Origin: Paracoccaceae bacterium | GTDB lineage: Bacteria; Pseudomonadota; Alphaproteobacteria; Rhodobacterales; Rhodobacteraceae | Length of the DNA stretch: 15,394 nucleotides | NCBI GenBank assembly: GCA_007123625.1 | Contig: SKKS01000093.1 | Location: forward strand, 1 to 15,394 | Direction of reading: 5' to 3' | Shown: positions 1-5,508 of the stretch, one piece after another | Position numbering within the stretch: position 1 is the stretch's first letter | How the letters are laid out: every line of letters begins with the position of its first letter | The notes under the pieces: model-generated | Told to the model about the DNA's origin: nothing | The model's input: only the letters and a program-made list of their open reading frames with translations | Databases searched by the model: none | Made by a program: the position numbers and the translations under genes

Positions 1-55
1 CCTCAACTGTCAATGTTGCGCGCGCTGCGCGCGCTGTCTCGCAGGAGCGCCCTTC

Positions 56-913
56 ATGAATTTCCTCGCCCGTCGCTGTTCTGTCCTTGCACTTTCGGTC
101 GCTTTTGCCGCTCCTGCCCTGGCTCAGGACGATGCCGATGCGCGCACGGTGCTGGCAACAGTCAACGGGGTCGAGATCACAGTGGGCCATCTGCTGATCG
201 CGCATCAGGGGCTGCCGGACCAGTTTCGTGCCTTGCCGCCCGAAACGCTGTTCGATCCGCTGCTTGAGCAATTGATCGAACAGACCGCGCTGATGCTGGC
301 GGGCGAGGATGCTATTTCCCTGCGCGATCAGATGGTGATCGAAAACGACCGCCGCGCCGCCATCGCAAGCTCGGTGCTGAGCCGCGCCGCGGAAAGTGCC
401 GTGACCGAAGAAAGCCTTGCCGCCGCCTACGAGGCGTTCGTGGCCGAGTTCGACACCGACGCGCCGGTGCCGGAATACAACGCCTCGCACATCATCGTGG
501 AAACCGAGGCCGAGGCGCAGGCACTGCGCGAGGAACTCGACAGCGGCGCCGATTTTGCCGAACTGGCGCGCGAGCATTCCACCGACGGCGCCGCAGCGGG
601 GGGCGGGTCTCTGGGCTGGTTTGGCCCCGGCGTCATGATCCCGGAGTTCGAGGAAGCCGTCGCAGCCATGGAGCCTGGCGACGTGACCGGCCCGCTGGAA
701 ACCCGCTTCGGCTGGCATCTGGTCCGGCTGGACGACACCCGTATGAGCGCCGCGCCCGCGCTCGAGGACATCGGCGATGAACTGGCCGAACAGATCCGGC
801 GCGAAGCCGCGCAGTCCGAAATCGACCGCGTCATGCAGGATATCGACGTGACCCGCAGCATGGACGGCATCACGCCGCAGGTTCTGGGCCAGCCAGAGCT
901 GCTGGACGACTGA
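56..913 (+). CDS. Secreted parvulin-type peptidyl-prolyl cis-trans isomerase
   Basis: A 285-residue exported foldase of the PpiC/SurA/PrsA parvulin class, which isomerises X-Pro bonds in periplasmic proteins. Residues 1-23 are a Sec signal peptide ending ALA, with cleavage before QDD. A helical SurA-like N-terminal region (about 30-135) carries 'VNGVEIT', common at the start of these chaperones. The parvulin domain spans about 141-230: 'ASHIIVETEAEA', then 'FAELAREHSTDGAAAGGGSLGWF', then 'GPLETRFGWHLVRLDD'. The GGSLGWF and FGWHLV signatures are diagnostic. AGGAG at 43-47 lies 8 nt before the ATG, supporting this start. The gene precedes argJ on the same strand with a hairpin between, so it may be its own unit. 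The class is secure; the exact orthologue is not. Confidence 0.93.
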   Translation: MNFLARRCSVLALSVAFAAPALAQDDADARTVLATVNGVEITVGHLLIAHQGLPDQFRALPPETLFDPLLEQLIEQTALMLAGEDAISLRDQMVIENDRRAAIASSVLSRAAESAVTEESLAAAYEAFVAEFDTDAPVPEYNASHIIVETEAEAQALREELDSGADFAELAREHSTDGAAAGGGSLGWFGPGVMIPEFEEAVAAMEPGDVTGPLETRFGWHLVRLDDTRMSAAPALEDIGDELAEQIRREAAQSEIDRVMQDIDVTRSMDGITPQVLGQPELLDD

Positions 914-945
914 ACTTTCCGGCGTTAGCGTGCTGGAAACTCGTG

Positions 946-962
946 GCCCCTGTCGCAGGGGC
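946..962 (+). terminator. Intergenic hairpin between the isomerase and argJ
   Basis: GCCCCTG (946-952), loop TCG, CAGGGGC (956-962): a perfect 7-bp GC stem 33 nt after the isomerase stop. No run of T follows, so it is not a canonical intrinsic terminator. It could be a weak or Rho-assisted terminator, or a 3'-end stabiliser. Confidence 0.4.
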
Positions 963-985
963 TGCGCTGCCTATGGGAACGAACG

Positions 986-2359
986 ATGGCAAAGAAGTCC
1001 GGCAAGCAACTCCGCGCGGAGATCAAGAAGCTGAAGACCAGCAAGCTCAAGACAAAGCTGAAGAAATTGCGCGCCCTTACCGAGGCTGAAACAATGTCCG
1101 CAGAACCGGCACCGAAACCTGTACCGCCGGTGTCCCCGCTGGCGCCCGAAGGGGGCTTCCCGCTGATTCCCCCAATCGCGGGTGTCGAATTCGCCACTGC
1201 GGCGGCGGGCGTGCGCTATGCCGGGCGCACCGATGTGCTGCTTGTGCGGCTGGCGCCCGGCAGCACGCTGGCGGGTGTGTTCACCCGTTCGGCCACCCGT
1301 TCGGCGGCGGTGCTGGATGGTCAGTCAAAGATCGGCCGCGACAGCGACGCAGGCGCGGCAATCGTGGTGAACTCGGGCAATGCCAATACCTTTACCGGTG
1401 CGGCGGGCGCGGCGGCTGTGGATGCCATCGTGGACGCAGTGGCGGCTGCGCTTGGGGTTCCGGCGGAACGGGTGCTGACATCGTCGACCGGGGTCATCGG
1501 CGAGGACCTGCCACATGACCGGATAATCGCGGCGGTGGAAAGGCTGGTGCCCGACCTGGCCGTCGGCGGGATCGAAGCCGCCGCGCGCGCGATCATGACC
1601 ACTGACACCTTTGCCAAGGGTTCCTTCGCCGAGGTCCAGATCGGCGACGGCACGGTGAAGATCGCCGGGATCGCCAAGGGGTCCGGCATGATCGCGCCCG
1701 ACATGGCGACGATGCTGGGCTATGTCTTTACCGATGCGCGCGTAAACCGGGCGGTGCTTCAGGAGATGTTGCGCCGCACCGCCGACCGCAGCTTTAACCG
1801 CATCAGCGTGGACAGCGACACATCGACCTCGGACACGGTGCTGCTGGCGGCAACCGGTCAGGCCGCGTGCCCTGTCATCGACGATGCCGCCAGCCCCGAA
1901 GGTCGCGCATTCGAGGCCGCGTTGGAAGTTGTCATGAGCGACCTTGCCCAGCAGATCGTTCGCGACGGCGAAGGCGCGTCCAAGTTCGTCGAGGTCCGCG
2001 TGACCGGGGCGGCGGATGACGCCGATGCCCACCGCGTCGCCCGTGCCATCGCCGATAGCCCGTTGGTCAAGACCGCCATCGCGGGCGAGGATCCGAACTG
2101 GGGCCGGGTGGTCATGGCTGTCGGAAAATCCGGCGCGCGGGCCGAGCGTGACCGGCTGGCGATCCGTTTCGGACCCCTTCCTGTGGCCGAGGGCGGGCGC
2201 GTGTCTGCCGATTACTCTGAAGCCGCCGCTGCGGACTATATGCGCAACGCGGAACTGGTCATCGGTGTCGACCTGGGGCTGGGGCAGGGGGCGGCGACGG
2301 TCTGGACCTGTGACCTCACGCACCGCTATGTCGACATCAACGCCGACTATCGTTCATGA
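986..2359 (+). CDS. argJ: Bifunctional ornithine acetyltransferase / N-acetylglutamate synthase ArgJ
   Basis: ArgJ moves the acetyl group from N-acetylornithine to glutamate in the cyclic arginine pathway; bifunctional forms also use acetyl-CoA. It is an autoprocessed Ntn-type enzyme. The self-cleavage motif is visible as 'KGSGMIAPDMATML', with Ala241-Thr242 as the expected cut and Thr242 as the new N-terminal nucleophile. Also typical are 'GVFTRSATRSA', 'NSGNANTFTG', 'SSTGVIGE', 'NRISVDSDTSTSDTV' and 'GEDPNWGRVVMAVGKS'. The 457-residue ORF is longer than the usual 400-410: residues 1-36 are lysine-rich, before a family-like start near 'VSPLAP'. ATG 986 has GGGA 7 nt upstream; the in-frame ATG at 1094 (Met37) would give 421 residues but lacks a clear ribosome site. 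The stop overlaps the next ATG. Function is certain; the start is not. Confidence 0.96.
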   Translation: MAKKSGKQLRAEIKKLKTSKLKTKLKKLRALTEAETMSAEPAPKPVPPVSPLAPEGGFPLIPPIAGVEFATAAAGVRYAGRTDVLLVRLAPGSTLAGVFTRSATRSAAVLDGQSKIGRDSDAGAAIVVNSGNANTFTGAAGAAAVDAIVDAVAAALGVPAERVLTSSTGVIGEDLPHDRIIAAVERLVPDLAVGGIEAAARAIMTTDTFAKGSFAEVQIGDGTVKIAGIAKGSGMIAPDMATMLGYVFTDARVNRAVLQEMLRRTADRSFNRISVDSDTSTSDTVLLAATGQAACPVIDDAASPEGRAFEAALEVVMSDLAQQIVRDGEGASKFVEVRVTGAADDADAHRVARAIADSPLVKTAIAGEDPNWGRVVMAVGKSGARAERDRLAIRFGPLPVAEGGRVSADYSEAAAADYMRNAELVIGVDLGLGQGAATVWTCDLTHRYVDINADYRS

Positions 2360-2790
2360 ACGAGGCACGCATGATGCCTGAAACCACTCCGGTGCGGGTG
2401 GTGCTGGTGGCGGCGGTGGCGTTGATCGACCGCGACGGGCGTGTGTTGCTGGCCCAGCGACCCGAGGGCAAGTCCATGGCAGGGCTGTGGGAATTCCCCG
2501 GTGGCAAGGTCGAGCCGGGCGAAACACCCGAAGCCGCGCTGATCCGCGAGCTGCACGAGGAACTGGGCATCGAAACCTGGGCGTCGTGCCTGGCACCGCT
2601 GACCTTTGCCAGCCACGGCTATGCCGACTTTCACTTGCTTATGCCGCTGTTCGCGTGCCGCAAGTGGGAGGGCGTGCCGCAGTCGCGCGAAGGGCAGGCG
2701 CTGAACTGGGTGCGCCCGGCAGCCCTGCGCGACTATCCAATGCCCCCTGCCGATATCCCGCTGATTCCCATCCTGCGCGACTGGCTCTGA
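2356..2790 (+). CDS. MutT/Nudix family (d)NTP hydrolase
   Basis: A 144-residue Nudix hydrolase of the MutT type, which removes oxidised nucleotides such as 8-oxo-dGTP by hydrolysing them to the monophosphate. The Nudix box is complete: Gly50, Glu56, then REL at 64-66, Glu68-Glu69 and Gly71-Ile72, the Mg2+-binding loop-helix-loop. 'RPEGKSMAGLWEFPGGKVEPGE' is the classic MutT lead-in. The ATG at 2356 overlaps the argJ stop as ATGA, implying translational coupling. A GAGG at 2362-2365 would better serve the in-frame ATGs at 2371 or 2374, so the true start may be 5 or 6 codons later. Whether it is the main housekeeping MutT or a paralogue cannot be told from sequence. Confidence 0.93.
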   Translation: MNEARMMPETTPVRVVLVAAVALIDRDGRVLLAQRPEGKSMAGLWEFPGGKVEPGETPEAALIRELHEELGIETWASCLAPLTFASHGYADFHLLMPLFACRKWEGVPQSREGQALNWVRPAALRDYPMPPADIPLIPILRDWL

Positions 2791-2901
2791 TTCTCCGGGC
2801 TGGGGCATCCTTTCACTGTGTGTCGCGGCAGATCGTGCGGGCGCAGTGTTTCCGGTCCGGAACCGAAATTCGCCTTCGGTGCACACTGTGTCGAAAGCGT
2901 G

Positions 2902-2918
2902 TTAACCATGATGGTCAA
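2902..2918. promoter_or_regulatory. Near-palindromic pair of CtrA-type half-sites
   Basis: TTAACCAT (2902-2909), one base, then ATGGTCAA (2911-2918), an inverted copy with one mismatch. TTAACCAT is the known 8-mer half-site of the alphaproteobacterial cell-cycle regulator CtrA. It lies in an AT-rich stretch within the gene-free region after mutT. A -10-like AATAAT (2926-2931) or TAATTT (2935-2940) follows at about the distance expected if the palindrome occupies the -35 region of a plus-strand promoter. Binding is inferred. Confidence 0.4.
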
Positions 2919-2944
2919 GATAATGAATAATGGCTAATTTTTTA

Positions 2945-3174
2945 CGGACCTGCGATTTTTCACTTGGCGGTGCGCCACCTTTCTGCCAATGTTCAATCAA
3001 CGCGCGAACGAAATTTCGGAACAACACAACCTCCGGAAGCACGCAGCGCAAACGAACCGGGCAAGCAGGGGAACCTGCTGGAAGCCCGCGCTCCGGGCGG
3101 ATCGCTTGAACAACGGTCCGTCTCGTTTCTGCTCAAAGAAACGCCTTGCCTGTTGGCAAGGCGTTTTCTTTTTT
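2945..3174 (+). ncRNA. Candidate structured small RNA, start approximate
   Basis: The 497-nt gap between the convergent mutT and DUF6969 genes has no credible protein gene. On the plus strand it holds a promoter-like AT-rich zone (about 2900-2945) followed by a row of hairpins: TGGCG/CGCCA (2965-2977, loop GTG), the palindrome CGAAATTTCG (3008-3017), AGCAGG/CCTGCT closed by a GGAA tetraloop (3064-3079), GCCCG/CGGGC (3084-3098), and finally a strong intrinsic terminator. A promoter followed by stable stems and a terminator is the layout of an independent sRNA of roughly 200-230 nt. No 6S, SRP, tmRNA or RNase P signature was found. The alternative is a long mutT 3' UTR plus a shared terminator. 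Confidence 0.4.
3139..3174 (+). terminator. Strong intrinsic terminator, possibly bidirectional
   Basis: AAACGCCTTGCC (3139-3150), loop TGTT, GGCAAGGCGTTT (3155-3166): a 12-bp perfect stem running into TTTTCTTTTTT (3164-3174). Read on the minus strand the same hairpin is followed by TTTCTTT, so it could also end the sigma-factor operon, whose last stop codon is 114 nt away. Confidence 0.88.
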
Positions 3175-3261
3175 GCGTGCGGATCTGGAGGGCGAGCACC
3201 GGGCATGCCCGCATAATACGAATTCCCAAGACAAGACAGGATTGCTGTGCAGGTCGGTTGC

Positions 3262-3281
3262 GGGCGCGCTTCATTGCGCCC
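3262..3281 (-). terminator. Hairpin just after the DUF6969 stop codon
   Basis: GGGCGC (3262-3267) pairs with GCGCCC (3276-3281) across an 8-nt loop, 7 nt beyond the minus-strand stop at 3288. No T-run follows in either direction. It may be a weak terminator for the sigma operon or only protect the mRNA end; the stronger terminator at 3139-3174 lies beyond it. Confidence 0.35.
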
Positions 3282-3287
3282 TTCGTC

Positions 3288-4007
3288 TCACCCAAGCGCC
3301 TTGCGCAGCGCCGCCTGTTGTGCGGCAATGCTGATCGCGGTTTCGCTGAGCGTCTCAAGCGTGCGATCGGTGAACGGGTCGGTGTCGGGATGCGCCTTGC
3401 GGTGAGCGGCAAGGGCCGCGTCGCGGGCCACGATCAATGCCTCGATCTGCGGGCGGAACAGGCGGACAAGCGCGGTCAGCCAGCGATTTGTGGGCCAGCT
3501 GGGATGGGCATGATCGATGGCGAAGCGCGGAAGCATGCGCACGATATCGGGGCCCGGATACCATGTCTCGCCGGTGACCCATTGGTTGGTGGTGAACATC
3601 CGGATGGGTACGCCGAAGCGGTCCATGGACACGGCCACCAGATGCGCCAGCGCCTTGTCGTCCCGGGGCCAGTCGCGTCCTTCGGCCTCGGGCGCCGGGG
3701 CCACGCCGTCGGGCATGCCGGGCGCGCGCAGGAAGCAGTGGAAATGGCCATGCTCGCCTTCGCGGTGGGCGTGATAGTAGTACTGGCTCTGGGTTTCGCG
3801 GTCAAAGACGTCGCCCTTGGGGTAGTGGCCCATCTTCACGAACTTGCCCTGGCCTTTCAGCACCTCGCCCACAGGATTGAGGCCCGCTTTCCTGAGAACC
3901 CGCGTGCATTCCGCGATCTCGGCGGCGGCGCTGGCCATCGTGTCGAGCGTCGCGCGATCAACCTGTGAAAGGTCGGGCGCGGCGATCCCGCGCGGCGCGG
4001 CGGTCAT
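3288..4007 (-). CDS. DUF6969 family protein, third gene of the ECF sigma operon
   Basis: A 239-residue protein with no predicted signal peptide or membrane helix, so probably cytoplasmic. I recognise it as the DUF6969 family, which has no known function. The core is 'KMGHYPKGDVFDRETQSQYY' followed by HAHREGEHGHFHC (residues 79-91), giving five His and one Cys in 13 residues: a plausible metal site. The C-terminal third (about 165-235) is helical and charged. The ATG at 4007-4005 overlaps the NrsF stop codon as ATGA, so it is translationally coupled and should be transcribed with the sigma factor. The reading frame stays open upstream as far as 4385, but that part is antisense-frame shadow of nrsF; MTAAP is the start that fits the overlap. 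A metal-linked role is inferred from the motif and operon only. Confidence 0.85.
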   Translation of the reverse strand: MTAAPRGIAAPDLSQVDRATLDTMASAAAEIAECTRVLRKAGLNPVGEVLKGQGKFVKMGHYPKGDVFDRETQSQYYYHAHREGEHGHFHCFLRAPGMPDGVAPAPEAEGRDWPRDDKALAHLVAVSMDRFGVPIRMFTTNQWVTGETWYPGPDIVRMLPRFAIDHAHPSWPTNRWLTALVRLFRPQIEALIVARDAALAAHRKAHPDTDPFTDRTLETLSETAISIAAQQAALRKALG

Positions 4008-4657
4008 GTCGGCACCCCGGGCCAGCGCAACACGCTGCGCCCGCAGAGCGCCGCAACCCCCGCGATCAGTAGCACCGCGCCCACCTGCCAGACCAGCACC
4101 ATGAGTGCCGCGTCCTGCGTATGAAACAGCCGCAGCGCGAAATTGCCGACTGCGGCGGCGGCCAACGCTGCCAGCGCCAATGTCCACGACGGCCGCAGCG
4201 CCGCGCCGCGGCGCAGCATCAGCACCAGCACCAGAAGCGGCAGCGACCCGATCAGTGCGATATAGGCAAAGCATTCGGGGTCCGGCGTCAGGCGCAGCCC
4301 CGCCGGGCCCATCTGCGCCCAGTCGCGCAGGCAGCCCAGCCCCAGCGTGCCCAGCCAGGCCGCGCCGGGGATCACCGGAAGCCACCGCCAGAATCGGGCG
4401 GCATCGGGCAGGGTCAGCGCCAGTGCGGCCATGGCGGCGGCGGCGGCGGTGGCCAGCGCGGCGCCCTGCTCGAACAGAAAACGCGCCTCGGTCAGCCGCT
4501 CGGCCAGGTCAGGGCGCGGTCCGATCGCCCAGACCATCGCGGCGGCAAACCCCAGGGCCACGAACAGCCAGCCCAGCACGCGGCGCGCAGGCGTGGGCAG
4601 GGGGCGAACGGGTCCCGCATCGCGCGCAAGCGTGTCGATCAACTCCTCGGTATTCAT
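4004..4657 (-). CDS. nrsF: NrsF/DUF1109-family membrane anti-sigma factor
   Basis: A 217-residue polytopic inner-membrane protein with about six hydrophobic segments (roughly 28-46, 63-84, 92-108, 129-148, 158-175, 184-205) after a short cytoplasmic N-terminus beginning 'MNTEELIDTLARDAGPVRPL'. That N-terminus and layout are typical of NrsF (formerly DUF1109), which sequesters a cognate ECF sigma factor at the membrane. In Caulobacter, NrsF silences sigma-F and two conserved cysteines (C131, C181, from memory) are needed for release. Here Cys129 in 'PDPECFAY' matches the first; the second region reads 'LFHTQDAALMVLVW' and seems to have Thr180 where I expect Cys. Cys109 and Cys205 are also present. 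The ATG overlaps the sigma-factor stop as ATGA and the stop overlaps DUF6969, so the three genes form one tightly coupled operon. Confidence 0.9.
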   Translation of the reverse strand: MNTEELIDTLARDAGPVRPLPTPARRVLGWLFVALGFAAAMVWAIGPRPDLAERLTEARFLFEQGAALATAAAAAMAALALTLPDAARFWRWLPVIPGAAWLGTLGLGCLRDWAQMGPAGLRLTPDPECFAYIALIGSLPLLVLVLMLRRGAALRPSWTLALAALAAAAVGNFALRLFHTQDAALMVLVWQVGAVLLIAGVAALCGRSVLRWPGVPT

Positions 4658-5265
4658 TCGATTTCGGTGCCATCCCTGTTGATCGCGCGTTTCAGTTTAC
4701 GGGTGGCGCGGTGAACGGCAACCTTCATTGCGCCGACCGTTGTTTTCCCTGCGTCCGCCGCTTCGGCCAGTGACATCTCGCGCAGTCGCACAAGTTCGAA
4801 CGCCCGACGTTCGCCCTCGGTCAGTTCGTTCATGGCGCGCCGTACCGACATCAGATTCACCACTCGCTCTGCATGGGTCTGGCCGGGCGTACTCGAAAAC
4901 ACCTCGGCCAGATCGTTCGCCGCCTGATCGAACGCCTGTCTGCGCGCGTAGCGGCGCGCATGATCGGCCAGTCGATTGCGCGCAATAGCGGCAATCCACG
5001 GCATGAAGGGGCGCTGCGGGTCCCATGTCGCGCGCGCGGTATGTAGCGACAAAAGCACATCCTGCACGATATCCTCGACATCGGCATGGCCCAGCCAGGG
5101 CGCCCGCGCCGATACCAGCCGCCGCATCCTGACCGCGACTTCCTTGAGGAGCGCCTGATAGGCGCGCCTGTCGCCGTTCTGCGCCGCGCACATCAGCGCA
5201 TCCAGCGCGGCGTGCCGGCTTTTTCCCGTTGTTTCGCTTCCGGCGCCTTCGGTTGCGCTGTCCAT
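4654..5265 (-). CDS. sigF: ECF RNA polymerase sigma factor, sigma-F/NrsF type
   Basis: A 203-residue group IV sigma factor. Region 2 is evident in 'LMCAAQNGDRRAYQALLKEV', 'DVEDIVQDVLLSLH' and 'PFMPWIAAIARNRLADHARR' (core binding and -10 recognition). Region 4 is 'MNELTEGERRAFELVRLREMSLAEAA' followed by 'TVGAMKVAVHRATRKLKR', the helix-turn-helix for the -35 box. There is no region 1 or 3, as expected for ECF factors. I chose the ATG at 5265: a GTG at 5337 is in frame, but it falls between the -35 and -10 of the promoter at 5319-5344 and would not be on the transcript. An AGGA lies 11 nt before the ATG, a weak ribosome site. Adjacent NrsF identifies it as the sigma-F-like class known for heavy-metal responses in Caulobacter; the symbol is by analogy. 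Confidence 0.9.
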   Translation of the reverse strand: MDSATEGAGSETTGKSRHAALDALMCAAQNGDRRAYQALLKEVAVRMRRLVSARAPWLGHADVEDIVQDVLLSLHTARATWDPQRPFMPWIAAIARNRLADHARRYARRQAFDQAANDLAEVFSSTPGQTHAERVVNLMSVRRAMNELTEGERRAFELVRLREMSLAEAADAGKTTVGAMKVAVHRATRKLKRAINRDGTEIE

Positions 5266-5318
5266 TGCCGGGCGATTCCTTGCATCCTGGCGCCGGTCGG
5301 CGGCGCATTCTCTGAGGA

Positions 5319-5344
5319 TACGACTGGACACGCGCACAGGTTAC
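5319..5344 (-). promoter_or_regulatory. Sigma-F-type ECF promoter of the sigma/NrsF/DUF6969 operon
   Basis: Read on the minus strand: GTAACC (5344-5339), 16 nt, CGTA (5322-5319). The -35 box and spacing equal those of the divergent promoter at 5392-5417; the -10 differs from CGAA by one base. Transcription should start near 5312, leaving a leader of about 45 nt to the ATG at 5265. It implies that the sigma factor drives its own operon. Confidence 0.75.
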
Positions 5345-5391
5345 ACTGATTTCGCGGATTTTCCTTTTTCCGGTTTTCTTCAGTCCGGGGC

Positions 5392-5417
5392 GTAACCAAT
5401 CAGTTCATCCCGTCGAA
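5392..5417 (+). promoter_or_regulatory. Sigma-F-type ECF promoter of the Cys-rich cytochrome P460 operon
   Basis: GTAACC (5392-5397), exactly 16 nt, CGAA (5414-5417). This is identical to the GTAACC-N16-CGAA motif I recall for Caulobacter sigma-F targets. The start of transcription would be near 5424, giving a leader of about 85 nt before the ATG at 5509. No competing sigma-70 promoter is evident. Confidence 0.8.
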
Positions 5418-5496
5418 CTGGGGTCTGCACGGCTTTGCGCACCACTGCGCCGCAAGAAGCGCATCTGCAGGTGACGTGCGCAACAGAAAACCGAAA

Positions 5497-5503
5497 AGGG
5501 AGG
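5497..5503 (+). promoter_or_regulatory. Strong ribosome binding site fixing the P460 gene start
   Basis: AGGGAGG, 5 nt before the ATG at 5509, is close to the full anti-Shine-Dalgarno complement. It decides for this ATG over an in-frame GTG at 5476, and suggests high translation. Confidence 0.8.
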
Positions 5504-5508
5504 CCCCG

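Noticed and set aside
3020..3060. CTCCGGAAGCACGCAG resembling the SRP RNA apical loop
   Set aside because: The bases around GGAA do not form the required stem, and the symmetric-loop partner is missing.
2989..3216. 75-codon plus-strand ORF in the gap after mutT
   Set aside because: It runs straight through the terminator hairpin, with low-complexity basic content and no ribosome site.
2964..3968. Plus-strand open frame of 334 codons across the terminator and DUF6969
   Set aside because: It reads through the strong terminator at 3139-3174 and lies antisense to the well-supported DUF6969 gene; it has no ribosome site and no family resemblance.
5266..5337. GTG start at 5337 for the sigma factor, adding 24 residues
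   Set aside because: The codon lies between the -35 and -10 boxes of the operon promoter, so it would not be transcribed from it.
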